From positions 558,001 to 622,000 of the forward strand of contig JADJWR010000001.1 of assembly GCA_016716275.1 (NCBI GenBank): 64,000 nt of DNA. The letters are read 5' to 3'. Under the pieces are notes generated by a model. The model ran no database searches, was not told where the DNA came from, and worked only from the letters and a program-made list of their open reading frames with translations. Positions 33,688 through 42,407 of the stretch are shown here, piece by piece (positions within the stretch are counted from its first letter, which is position 1; each line of letters opens with the position of its first letter). The position numbers and the translations under genes were made by a program. The stretch is from Burkholderiales bacterium. GTDB taxonomy: Bacteria; Pseudomonadota; Gammaproteobacteria; Burkholderiales; Burkholderiaceae_F.

Positions 33688-35760
33688 ATGGCTGCCGCTG
33701 CAACGCCCGTCGTCACCGTCTCGCCCGCCGCCGTGGCGCCTTATGCGGCGACGATCTTCCTGTCGGCGTTCCTGCTGTTCCTGGTGCAGCCGATCATCGC
33801 CAGGCAGATCCTGCCGTGGTTCGGCGGCGCCTCGTCGGTCTGGACCACCTGCCTGGTGTTCTTCCAGAGCGCGCTGCTGGCCGGCTACGCCTACGCCGAC
33901 GCCACCACCCGGCTGGGCAGCCGCCGGCAGACGATCCTGCACGCGGCGCTGCTGCTGGCCTCGCTGGCCGCGCTGCCGATTCTCGCCGCCGAGACCTGGA
34001 AGCCGCACGGCGACGAGGCGCCGGTCGCGCGCATCCTGCTGCTGCTGGCGGCGACCATCGGACTGCCGTACTTCCTGCTGGCCACCACCACGCCGCTGCT
34101 GCAATCGTGGTACTGGCGACGCTTCCGGGCCGTCGTGCCGTATCGCCTGTTCGCGCTGTCGAACCTTGCCTCGCTGCTGGCGCTGCTCGGCTTTCCGGTG
34201 CTCGCCGAGCCGTGGCTAGATCTCACCCAGCTCGGCTATGCGTGGTCGGCGCTGTACGTCGCCTTCGTGCTGCTGTGCCTGTACACCGGCTGGCGGTCGC
34301 TGGCCGCCTCGCACGAGGGCGAACGGCTGGCGGCCGGTGAGTCGGCCGCGGCGGCGCGGGTCGCACCGCCGGGCGCAGGCGCGCAGGCGCTTTGGCTGGC
34401 GCTCGCCGCGATGGGCTCGGTGATGCTGCTGGCGGTGACCAACCACGTGACGCAGAACATCGCCAGCGTGCCGTTCCTGTGGGTGGTGCCGCTGTCGCTG
34501 TACCTGCTCACCTTCATCCTGAGCTTCGATCACCCGCGCTGGTACCTGCGGTGGCTGTTCTTCGCCGCGGCGCTGCTGCTGGTGCCGGCGATGGCGGCCA
34601 ACATCGCCTCGCTGAGCCTCCACACCGCGGTGCCGCTGTACTTCGCGGGGCTGTTCGTCGCCTGCATGGTCTGCCACGGCGAGCTGGTCCGCGCCAAGCC
34701 GGCGCCCGAGCACCTGACGCGCTTCTATCTGATGCTGTCGCTCGGCGGCGCCGCCGGAGCGGTGCTGGTGGCGCTCGTCGCGCCGAACGTGCTGTCGGGC
34801 TACTTCGAGCTGAACATCGCGCTGGTGCTGCTGGCGCTGCTGCTGGTGCTGCAACTGCGCGGCGCGGCGCGCTGGGCCGCGCTGGCGGCGGCGGCGGTGA
34901 CGGCGTGGTTCGCGGTCGCCGCGGCGATCGACTACGGCGCCGGCAAGCGGGTGATGGAGCGCGACTTCTACGGCGTGGTGCGCACGCACGACCGCGAGGC
35001 GGGCGGCGTCACGTACCGCGCGATGCTGCACGGCGCGATCATGCACGGCGGCCAGCTGACCGATCCGCGTTACCGCGGCCAGCCCGCCGACTACTTCGGC
35101 CCCAACTCCGGCTACGGGCGGTTGTTCGCGGCGCTCAACGACGCCAGGCCCGGCCCGCGCAGGGTCGGCATCGTCGGGCTGGGCGCCGGTGTCGTCGCCG
35201 CCTACGGCCGGGCGGGCGATGCGATGACCTTCTACGAGATCAGCCCGAAGGTGATCGAGATCGAGCGGCGCGAGTTCACCTTCCTGCGCGACTCGAAGGC
35301 CCGCATCGAGGTGGTCGTCGGTGACGGCCGCCTGAGCCTGGAGAAGGAGCTGAAGGCGAGCGGCCCGCGCGGCTTCGACGTGCTCGGCATCGACGCGTTC
35401 GCCGGCGACTCGGTGCCGATGCACCTGATCACCCGCGAGGCGATGGCGCTGTACGTGCGGCATCTCGCGCCCGACGGCGTGATCGTCTTCCAGGCCACCA
35501 ACCGCTACGTCGAGCTGGCGCCGGTGATCCAGCGGCTGGCGGCCGAGCAGGGCATGCGGGCGCGGCTCGTCTCCGACTGGCCGGACGAGCAGGAAGGCGT
35601 CGGTTACTGGATGTCGGCCACCGACCAGGTGCTGGTCACGCGCGATGCGAAGCTGCTCGCGCACCCGCGCATCCTCGAGGCGGCGGAGCGGATCGAGGAA
35701 CGGTTCGACCTGCCGACCTTCACCGATGCGCGGCACAACCTGTTCCGGATACTGAAGTAG
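33688..35760 (+). CDS. Membrane-fused spermidine synthase-like protein
   Basis: A 690-residue protein with about ten to twelve membrane helices in residues 15-425 (start IFLSAFLLFLVQPIIARQILP; PYFLLATTTPLLQSWYW) followed by a soluble methyltransferase-like domain. That domain has the spermidine-synthase fold motifs GIVGLGAGVVAAYG, TFYEISPKVIEIERREF and FDVLGIDAFAGDSVPMHL. The family is widespread and its members are called fused MFS/spermidine synthases, but most have no proven aminopropyltransferase activity and some lack substrate residues. It follows the exported cluster by 115 bp on the same strand; whether it belongs functionally is unknown. Confidence 0.82.
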   Translation: MAAAATPVVTVSPAAVAPYAATIFLSAFLLFLVQPIIARQILPWFGGASSVWTTCLVFFQSALLAGYAYADATTRLGSRRQTILHAALLLASLAALPILAAETWKPHGDEAPVARILLLLAATIGLPYFLLATTTPLLQSWYWRRFRAVVPYRLFALSNLASLLALLGFPVLAEPWLDLTQLGYAWSALYVAFVLLCLYTGWRSLAASHEGERLAAGESAAAARVAPPGAGAQALWLALAAMGSVMLLAVTNHVTQNIASVPFLWVVPLSLYLLTFILSFDHPRWYLRWLFFAAALLLVPAMAANIASLSLHTAVPLYFAGLFVACMVCHGELVRAKPAPEHLTRFYLMLSLGGAAGAVLVALVAPNVLSGYFELNIALVLLALLLVLQLRGAARWAALAAAAVTAWFAVAAAIDYGAGKRVMERDFYGVVRTHDREAGGVTYRAMLHGAIMHGGQLTDPRYRGQPADYFGPNSGYGRLFAALNDARPGPRRVGIVGLGAGVVAAYGRAGDAMTFYEISPKVIEIERREFTFLRDSKARIEVVVGDGRLSLEKELKASGPRGFDVLGIDAFAGDSVPMHLITREAMALYVRHLAPDGVIVFQATNRYVELAPVIQRLAAEQGMRARLVSDWPDEQEGVGYWMSATDQVLVTRDAKLLAHPRILEAAERIEERFDLPTFTDARHNLFRILK

Positions 35761-36229
35761 TTGCGGCTGCTTCCGGCAGGTACCTGTCCGCATTCGCCTG
35801 CCGTTGAGACGTGCAGGCGACGGAGACACGACTCGGCCCTAACCGAACCAAGTTCGCCATCTCCTCGGCGTGCACGGCCCAGTCACCCGGATCGACTACG
35901 GTCTGTCGAAGGGCGCAGGCCCGGCGCCGATGCCAGCGGGGCGAAGTCCTCACGTAAGTGATCGATTGCTGACCGATCTTTGTCGACGCGACACGCGGCG
36001 TCGTCGCCGCGCTTCATCCGCCGGTCGGAGTCGCCGTGTTTTCAGGCCCATCGTCGCTGGCTGCCGGTCGCGCGTAGCTTCGAAGCAAGCGACGTGTTGA
36101 ACGCCCTTCCGATGGGACTCGTCTTGCGCGAGAGTTCTTGTTCGGCCAATATTGCGGGCCTCTCGCGAGCGTCGATGAACACGTAGAAGGACTCCGCGGG
36201 TGGATCGATCAACAAGAGGAGGGGACTAC
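35761..36229. other. 469-bp gap without a recognisable gene
   Basis: Between the spermidine synthase-like gene and the S8 protease. Base composition is lower in GC than the surroundings, and no open frame has coding character; a 77-codon minus-strand frame (35720-35953) overlaps the upstream gene and matches nothing I know. The gap ends with a very strong ribosome site (AAGAGGAGGGG) for the protease gene. It probably holds the protease promoter and may be part of a transferred segment. Confidence 0.5.
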
Positions 36230-37609
36230 ATGAAGAAGAAATCCTGTATCAAAGCGGCCATCGGCGCTGGCGCGTTCGCACTTCCGCTGGCTGTGTCGGC
36301 TGCCTCGTTCATCGTGCTCGGTACGCCTGGAGCCAATCTGGAAGCGGCGGTGAAGGTCTCTGGAGGAAAGGTCACGAGCCGTCTCGTCGCGATCGATGCG
36401 GTCGTTGCCGATGGCGATGCTGCGTTCAAGGCTAGGATCGAGAAGCAAAAGGGCGTGCAAAGCGTCGCGCCGAACCTGACGATCAGGTGGTTGCCGAGCG
36501 AGACGCGGAGTACGGAGGCTGTCGCCGAAGCTGTTGATCCGCCCAATAACCCACCTGGATCCATCGATAGCCGTTTCAACCTGCAATGGGGCCATACCGC
36601 AGTGAGGGCGGTCGACGCCTGGAACTATGGATACAAGGGAAGCGGGGCGAAGGTGGCGGTGCTGGACGGCGGCTTCAGTCTCAACCATCCCGACATTGAG
36701 TTCCAATACGACCCGGACTGCACCGCCGACATGACCGGGGAAGGGATTGCATACGGACCGAACTCGGATGACCCCACCGGTATCTTTGCGCACGGCATGC
36801 ACACGGCGGGAACCGTTGCCGCAGCCATGAACATGGTTGGCACCATCGGCGTAGCGCCAGAGGCCAAGCTGTGCCTCGTCAAGGTGCTCCTCAACTATGG
36901 CAGCGGATCCTTCGATGACGTAGCCGAGGGCATCATCTACGCAGCCGACAAAGGCGTCGACATCATCAACATGAGCCTCGGCGGCGCGATCTACAAAGCC
37001 GGTGTCCCCGGCGAGTACACGGCGCGAGAGGCTGCCGAACTGAAGAACTTCATGGCGCGGGCAGTCGGCTATGCGTACAAGCGTGGCGTGCTGGTGATCA
37101 CTTCGGCCGGTAACGAAGGAATCGATGGCGACAAGGACGGTGCCTTGATTCATCTGCCGTCCGATACGCCGAACGCAATGTCGGTTTCGGCGACGGCGCC
37201 GATCGGCTGGGCGGTCAATCCGGCTGCTGCGTTTCTCGATTTCCCAGCCTCGTACACGAACTACGGCCGATCCGTGATCAGCGTCGCTGGACCGGGCGGT
37301 GATGCTTCTTATCCGGGAAATGAGAATTGCACGGTGGCCGGGCTGACCCGCCCCTGCTACGTGTTCGACTTCGTGTTCAGCACGGGCGCAGTAGTGGGGG
37401 CGAGCGCCTATTACTACTGGAGCGCCGGCACCAGCATGGCCGCACCTCACGTTGCCGGCGTCGCGGCTCTCATAGTTAGCCGGTTCGGGAAGATGCACCC
37501 GTCTAAACTTCGGACGAAGCTGGAGAGGGGCTCGGATGATCTCGGTCAGCCGGGCAACGATCCCTTTTACGGTGCGGGTCGCGTGAACGCGATCAAGTCG
37601 ATGCAGTAG
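36230..37609 (+). CDS. Secreted subtilisin-like (S8) serine protease
   Basis: A 459-residue exported protease. Signal peptide MKKKSCIKAAIGAGAFALPL with cleavage near AVSA-A, a propeptide-like region (residues 25-100, inhibitor-I9-like: LEAAVKVSGGKVTSRLVAI), then the S8 domain. The triad is complete: D146 in VAVLDGGF, H188 in HGMHTAGTVAA, S402 in GTSMAAPHVAG; the oxyanion Asn is in SAGNEG. GAGGAGGGG precedes ATG 36230, which is preferred over the in-frame ATG at 36200. Third-codon positions are visibly less GC-rich than in neighbouring genes, suggesting later acquisition. A strong terminator follows at 37662. It is alone in its transcription unit. Confidence 0.9.
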   Translation: MKKKSCIKAAIGAGAFALPLAVSAASFIVLGTPGANLEAAVKVSGGKVTSRLVAIDAVVADGDAAFKARIEKQKGVQSVAPNLTIRWLPSETRSTEAVAEAVDPPNNPPGSIDSRFNLQWGHTAVRAVDAWNYGYKGSGAKVAVLDGGFSLNHPDIEFQYDPDCTADMTGEGIAYGPNSDDPTGIFAHGMHTAGTVAAAMNMVGTIGVAPEAKLCLVKVLLNYGSGSFDDVAEGIIYAADKGVDIINMSLGGAIYKAGVPGEYTAREAAELKNFMARAVGYAYKRGVLVITSAGNEGIDGDKDGALIHLPSDTPNAMSVSATAPIGWAVNPAAAFLDFPASYTNYGRSVISVAGPGGDASYPGNENCTVAGLTRPCYVFDFVFSTGAVVGASAYYYWSAGTSMAAPHVAGVAALIVSRFGKMHPSKLRTKLERGSDDLGQPGNDPFYGAGRVNAIKSMQ

Positions 37610-37661
37610 TCAGGCAGTATTGGCGGCACAGCTGTCTGCCGTGCTTCTGCTGTTGCCATGT

Positions 37662-37696
37662 GGGGCCGCGCGTCAAGCGCGGCCCCTTCTTCGTTG
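37662..37696 (+). terminator. Rho-independent terminator after the S8 protease
   Basis: A perfect 10-bp stem (GGGGCCGCGC, loop GTCAA, GCGCGGCCCC) followed by TTCTTCGTTGT. It lies 53 bp past the S8 protease stop and before the convergent mdeB gene. Confidence 0.82.
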
Positions 37697-37764
37697 TATC
37701 GGCTGCTCATCGCGCTCGCACGTGGTGCGGGCGGGAGGTGCATCCGGCCACGCGGACGATTGCC

Positions 37765-40461
37765 CTACCGATGCCACGGTGGCGTGTTCTCGCTGGCGAG
37801 GTTCCAGGCTCGGCAAGCCTTTCCGACTCTCGCCGCATCGACCTCCGCCAGCGCCGCCACCGCAATCGCCTGCCGATCGACCTCGAAAAACCGCCGCAGC
37901 GCCGCCCGCGTGTCGCTGCGCCCGAAGCCGTCGGTTCCCAGCACGACGTAGCGGTCGCGGATCCACGGCCGGATCAGGTCGGGCAGCGCCGCGACGTAGT
38001 CGCTGGCGGCGACGACCGGCGTGCCGTTGGCCGGCAGAAGTTGTTCGATCCATGCCGCGCCGCCCGCGTCACCGAGCCGCCGGCCGCGCTCGATCGCCAT
38101 CGCCTCGCGTCGCAGTTCGGTGAAACTGGTGACCGAGTACACGTCGGCGCCGACGCCGAAGTCGCTCTCCAGCAGTTCAGCCGCGGCCAGCGCTTCGCGC
38201 AGGATGGTGCCGCTGCCGAGCAGCCGCACGCGCGCCGCGCCCTTGCCGCTTGGCCGTGCCAGGTACATCCCGCGCAGGATGCCGTCGCGCACTTTCTCCG
38301 GCAGGCTGGGCTGCGCATAGCTCTCGTTCATCGCCGTGACGTAATAGAACACGTCCTCCTGCGCGGCGAGCATGCGCCGCATGCCGTCCTCGACGATCAC
38401 CGCCAGTTCATAGGCGAAGCAGGGGTCGTAGGCACGGCAGTTGGGCACCGTGCTGGCGATCAGGTGGCTGGTGCCGTCCTGGTGCTGCAGCCCCTCGCCG
38501 GCCAGCGTCGTGCGGCCGGCGGTGGCGCCGATGAGGAAGCCGCGGCTGCGCGAGTCGGCCGCCGCCCAGATCGCGTCGCCGACGCGCTGGAAGCCGAACA
38601 TCGAGTAGTAGATGAAGAACGGCAGCATCGCCAGGCCGTGCGCCGAGTAGCTGGTCGCGGCGGCCACCCATGAAGCGATCGCGCCGGCCTCGTTGATGCC
38701 TTCCTCGAGGATCTGGCCGTTGACCGCCTCCTTGTAGTAGCTGACCTGCTCGCGGTCCTCCGGTTCGTACAGCTGGCCGAACGGCGCGTAGATGCCGACC
38801 TGGCGGAACAGGTCGGCCATGCCGAAGGTGCGTGCCTCGTCGGCGATGATCGGCACGATGCGGGGGCCGAGCTCGGGTTCCTTCAGCAGGCTGCCGACCA
38901 TCCGCACGAAGGCCATGGTGGTCGACATCTCCTTGCCGGCCGCCTCGAGCGCGAAGCGGGCGAACTCCTCGGCCTTCGGCGCGGCCAGTGGCGCGCACTG
39001 CCGCTGCCGCATCGGCAGGTAGCCGCCGAGCTTGGCCCGCCGCGCGTGCAGGTACTTCATCTCCGGGCTGTCGGCGCTCGGCCGGACGAACTCGCAGTTG
39101 TCGACCTGCTCGTCGGTCAGCGCCAGCGAGAAGTGGTCGCGGAATTCGCGCAGCTGCTCGCTGTCGAGCTTCTTCTGCTGGTGGGTGGTCATCCGGCCCT
39201 GGCCGGCGCTGCCCATGCCGTAGCCCTTCTTGGTCTTGGCCAGGATCACGGTCGGCTGGCCGCGGTGGCGCACCGCATGCCAGTAGGCGGAGAAGATCTT
39301 CACCGGGTCGTGGCCGCCGCGGCGCAGGCGGTCGATGTCGTCGTCGGACAGGTGCGCGACCAGCTGCTGCAGTTCCGGGTACTTGGCGAAGAAGTGCTCG
39401 CGGTTGAAGCTGCCTGTGGTGGCGGCGAGCTGCTGGAACTCGCCGTCGACCGTCTCGTGAAACGCCCGCAGCAGCAGGCCGTGCTCGTCGCGGGCGAACA
39501 GCGGATCCCAGTCCGAGCCCCACAGCAGCTTGATCACGTTCCAGCCGGCGCCCGCGTACAGCCCCTCGAGCTCCTGGATGATCGAGCCGTTGCCGCGCAC
39601 CGGCCCGTCGAGCCGCTGCAGGTTGCAGTTGACGACGAACACCAGGTTGTCCAGCCCCTCGCGGGCGGCGATCGACAGGCCGGCGAGCGACTCCGGCTCG
39701 TCCATCTCGCCGTCGCCGACGAAGGCCCACACCTTGCGGCCGTGCGTTGCCAGCAGGCCGCGATGCTCGAGGTAGCGCATGAAGCGCGCCTGGTAGATGG
39801 CGAACAGCGGCCCCAGGCCCATCGAGCCGGTCGGGAACTGCCAGAACTCCGGCATCAGCCAGGGGTGCGGATAGGAACTGAGCCCTCGGCCTCCGGTTTC
39901 GCGGCGGTAGTTGTCGAGCTGCCCGGCGGTCAGCCGCCCTTCGAGGAAGGCGCGCGAGTACACGCCCGGCGCCGAGTGCGGCTGCAGGTAGACCAGGTCG
40001 CCGCCGGAAGGGGCCGGTGCCCCTTCCTTGCCGGTCGGGCCGGCGCGGAAGAAGTGGTTGAAGCCGACCTCGAACAGATCCGCCGCCGAGGCGTAGCTGG
40101 CGATGTGCCCGCCGAGCTCGGGCGCGGCGCGGTTGGCGCGCACCACCATCGCCAGCGCGTTCCAGCGCACCAGCGCCATCAGCCGCGCTTCGATCTCCAG
40201 GTTGCCCTGGTACGGCGGCTGCTCCGCCAGGCCGATGGTGTTGATGTACGGCGTGTTGGCCACCGTCGGCAGCTGCACGCGCCGGCGGCGCGCGTGACTC
40301 ACCAGCTTCTGCAGCAGGAAAGTGGCGCGCTGCGGACTCGCCTCGCTGATCACCGCGTCGAGCGCGTCGAGCCACTCGCGCGTTTCCTGCGGATCGGCGT
40401 CGGCCTCGGGCAGCCGCCACGAGGCGATCGGAGACAGGCGGGCGAAGTCGTCGGGCTTCAT
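37765..40461 (-). CDS. mdeB: 2-oxo acid dehydrogenase E1, homodimeric AceE/MdeB type
   Basis: An 898-residue thiamine-diphosphate E1 of the AceE type, of usual length. The ThDP motif is VGDGEMDEPESLAG with the later VVNCNLQRLDG. Other family blocks are HSAPGVYSRAFLEGRL, KTKKGYGMGSAGQGR, GLQHQDGTSHLIAS and FYYVTAMNESYAQP. No E2 or E3 gene is nearby. It lies 59 bp behind a methionine gamma-lyase gene on the same strand with a divergent Lrp-type gene; this is the mdeR/mdeA-mdeB arrangement described in Pseudomonas putida, where MdeB is an E1 for 2-oxobutyrate released by the lyase. The name mdeB rests on this context; from sequence alone, a pyruvate dehydrogenase E1 (aceE) remains possible. Confidence 0.82.
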   Translation of the reverse strand: MKPDDFARLSPIASWRLPEADADPQETREWLDALDAVISEASPQRATFLLQKLVSHARRRRVQLPTVANTPYINTIGLAEQPPYQGNLEIEARLMALVRWNALAMVVRANRAAPELGGHIASYASAADLFEVGFNHFFRAGPTGKEGAPAPSGGDLVYLQPHSAPGVYSRAFLEGRLTAGQLDNYRRETGGRGLSSYPHPWLMPEFWQFPTGSMGLGPLFAIYQARFMRYLEHRGLLATHGRKVWAFVGDGEMDEPESLAGLSIAAREGLDNLVFVVNCNLQRLDGPVRGNGSIIQELEGLYAGAGWNVIKLLWGSDWDPLFARDEHGLLLRAFHETVDGEFQQLAATTGSFNREHFFAKYPELQQLVAHLSDDDIDRLRRGGHDPVKIFSAYWHAVRHRGQPTVILAKTKKGYGMGSAGQGRMTTHQQKKLDSEQLREFRDHFSLALTDEQVDNCEFVRPSADSPEMKYLHARRAKLGGYLPMRQRQCAPLAAPKAEEFARFALEAAGKEMSTTMAFVRMVGSLLKEPELGPRIVPIIADEARTFGMADLFRQVGIYAPFGQLYEPEDREQVSYYKEAVNGQILEEGINEAGAIASWVAAATSYSAHGLAMLPFFIYYSMFGFQRVGDAIWAAADSRSRGFLIGATAGRTTLAGEGLQHQDGTSHLIASTVPNCRAYDPCFAYELAVIVEDGMRRMLAAQEDVFYYVTAMNESYAQPSLPEKVRDGILRGMYLARPSGKGAARVRLLGSGTILREALAAAELLESDFGVGADVYSVTSFTELRREAMAIERGRRLGDAGGAAWIEQLLPANGTPVVAASDYVAALPDLIRPWIRDRYVVLGTDGFGRSDTRAALRRFFEVDRQAIAVAALAEVDAARVGKACRAWNLASENTPPWHR

Positions 40462-40520
40462 GGAGGCAGACCCGCTGGCGGAAGGTGCCGACGATTATCG
40501 CCCCGCGATGCTGCGCCGGA

Positions 40521-41759
40521 TCAGGCCATCGGCGTCGCTGCCTTGCCGATCGCCAGGCGATCGGCGATCGTCGCGTCGAGCGCCTGCCGGACGTCGGCCA
40601 GCAGGTCGTCGGTGTCCTCCAGGCCGGCGGAAAGGCGGACCAGTCCTTCGCTGATGCCGTGCGCGCGCCGCTGCTCGGCGGTGTAGGTCGAGTGCGTCAT
40701 GCTCGCCGGGTGCTGCGCCAGCGACTCGGCGTCGCCGAGGCTGACCGCGCGGGTCACCAGCTGCAGCGCGTCGAGGAAGCGCTTGCCCGCCTGCAGGCCG
40801 CCGTGCAGTTCGAAGGCGATCATGCCGCCGGGCAGCTTCATCTGCCGCCGGGCCAGCGCCTGCTGGGGAAAGGCGGCCAGTCCGGGGTAGTGGACGACGG
40901 CCACCGCCGGGTGCGTCGCCAGCAGCCCGGCCACCGCCTCGGCGTTGGCGCAGTGCTGCCGCATGCGCAGCGCCAGCGTCTTCAGTCCGCGCAGCACGAG
41001 AAAGGCGTCCTGCGGCGACAGCACGGCGCCGGTCAGGTCCTTCAGCCCCTGCAGCCGGACCTGCTGCGCCAGCGCCGCGTCGCGGAAGACGGCGGCCCCG
41101 GCGGTGAGATCACCGTGCCCGCCGAGGTACTTGGTGGCCGAGTGCAGCACGATGTCGGCGCCGAGTTCGAGCGGCCGCTGCAGATAGGGACTGCAGTAGG
41201 TGTTGTCGACCGCGACCAGCGCGCCGCGCCGCCGCGCCACGCGGCTGACCGCCTCGATGTCGACCAGCCGCATGTTCGGATTGGCCGGCGACTCGAAGTA
41301 GACCAGCCGGGTGCGCGGGCCGAACAGATGTTCGAGCGAGCCGGCGTCGGTCAGGTCGGCGTGGCGGATGGTCACGCCGAAGCGCGCCAGCCCGTGATGC
41401 ATGAAGGCGAAGGTGCAGCCGTACAGCGTCGTGTCGACCAGCACCTCGTCGCCGGGCGCGAGCAGCGTCCACAGGCTGGCGGCGATCGCCCCCATGCCCG
41501 AGCCGAACACCACCGCCGCCGCCCCCGACTCGAGCGAGGCGAGGCGGGCCTCGAGCAGCGCCAGCGTCGGGTTGGCGATCCGCGTGTAGACGAAGCCCGC
41601 GGACTCGCCGGTGAACCGGCGCATGCCGTCGTCGGTGTCGGGAAAGGCGAAGGTCGCCGACAGGTGCAGCGGCGGCACCAGCGCGCCCTGGTGATCGAGC
41701 GGGTCGTAGCCGTGGTGGATGGCGCGGGTCGCGAAGCCCGTGCGGCAGCTGGCGTTCAT
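40521..41759 (-). CDS. mdeA: L-methionine gamma-lyase
   Basis: A 412-residue PLP enzyme of the Cys/Met metabolism family. Methionine gamma-lyase marks are present: the active-site cysteine C115 in LYGCTFAFMHHG (Cys116 in P. putida MGL), the PLP lysine K210 in SATKYLGGHGD (Lys211), VYTRIANPT with the phosphate-binding Tyr and Arg, and GLKDLTGAVLSPQDA with the Lys-Asp pair specific to MGL. It converts methionine to methanethiol, ammonia and 2-oxobutyrate. AGGAGATCACC precedes ATG 41759; the open frame upstream of it is not needed. It is followed by mdeB and is divergent from mdeR, 90 bp away. Confidence 0.92.
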   Translation of the reverse strand: MNASCRTGFATRAIHHGYDPLDHQGALVPPLHLSATFAFPDTDDGMRRFTGESAGFVYTRIANPTLALLEARLASLESGAAAVVFGSGMGAIAASLWTLLAPGDEVLVDTTLYGCTFAFMHHGLARFGVTIRHADLTDAGSLEHLFGPRTRLVYFESPANPNMRLVDIEAVSRVARRRGALVAVDNTYCSPYLQRPLELGADIVLHSATKYLGGHGDLTAGAAVFRDAALAQQVRLQGLKDLTGAVLSPQDAFLVLRGLKTLALRMRQHCANAEAVAGLLATHPAVAVVHYPGLAAFPQQALARRQMKLPGGMIAFELHGGLQAGKRFLDALQLVTRAVSLGDAESLAQHPASMTHSTYTAEQRRAHGISEGLVRLSAGLEDTDDLLADVRQALDATIADRLAIGKAATPMA

Positions 41760-41849
41760 GGTGATCTCCTGGTCCAGGCGGCAGCCCGGCCGCAACAGGG
41801 AGATGTTAGATTGCGCGACAGTGTCTTTTTTTGCGATTCATGTGCTCAG
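41760..41849. promoter_or_regulatory. Divergent mdeA/mdeR promoter region, likely MdeR-binding
   Basis: This 90-bp gap and the first mdeR codons are strikingly AT-rich for this genome, with a T7 run at 41826 and, inside the mdeR start, the mirrored GCAAAAAA at 41864. Lrp/AsnC-type regulators prefer AT-rich, bendable DNA, so it is the natural site for MdeR control of both genes. Exact operator half-sites cannot be fixed by eye. Confidence 0.5.
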
Positions 41850-42377
41850 ATGACAAAGACAAAGCAAAAAACAGGCAAGTCAACTGGGAAAATACAAACT
41901 TCATTGCTCGAGGCGCCGCTCGACCGTACCGACCGTGCGCTGCTGCGGCTTCTGCAGGCCGACGCGCGCATGACGGCGACGCAGCTGGCGGAAGAGGTGG
42001 CGCTCACGACGTCGCCCTGCTGGCGCCGCGTGCGGCGGCTCGAGCAGGGCGGCTACATCCGCGCCTATCGCGCCGACCTCGACCCGGCCCGGCTGGGCTT
42101 CGGCGTCACCGCCTTCGTCAGCGTGATGCTCGAGAAGCACACGCCCGCGGCGGGCCGCGCCTTCGAGGACGCAGTGCGCGCGATCCCGCAGATCGTCGCC
42201 TGCCACAACGTCTCCGGCCGCTACGACTTCCTGCTGCACGTCGTCGCGCCGGACCTCGAGGCGTTCGGGCGCTTTGCGCGCGAGACGATCCGCGCCCTGC
42301 CCGGTGTCAAGGAGATGTACTCGAGTTTCTCGCTGAAGGAAGTCAAGCGCGGCACGGCGCTGCCGGTGCCGGACTAG
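41850..42377 (+). CDS. mdeR: Lrp/AsnC-family regulator MdeR
   Basis: A 175-residue regulator. A Lys/Thr/Gln-rich N-terminal extension (MTKTKQKTGKSTGKIQ) precedes the AsnC-type helix-turn-helix: LDRTDRALLRLLQADARM, TQLAEEVALTTSPCWRRVRR, LEQGGYIRAYRADLDP. The C-terminal RAM domain has the ligand-binding beta strands FVSVMLEKHT and VSGRYDFLLHVVAPD. It is divergent from mdeA; in P. putida MdeR activates mdeAB in response to methionine. The start is uncertain because no good ribosome site precedes ATG 41850; the long basic tail could be shorter. Confidence 0.85.
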   Translation: MTKTKQKTGKSTGKIQTSLLEAPLDRTDRALLRLLQADARMTATQLAEEVALTTSPCWRRVRRLEQGGYIRAYRADLDPARLGFGVTAFVSVMLEKHTPAAGRAFEDAVRAIPQIVACHNVSGRYDFLLHVVAPDLEAFGRFARETIRALPGVKEMYSSFSLKEVKRGTALPVPD

Positions 42378-42407
42378 CGGCGGCACGCCCGACGAGGCGG
42401 CCGGTGT

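Noticed and set aside
35720..35953. 77-codon minus-strand frame in the gap before the S8 protease, considered as a transposase remnant
   Set aside because: No recognisable transposase motif, and it overlaps the upstream gene's end.
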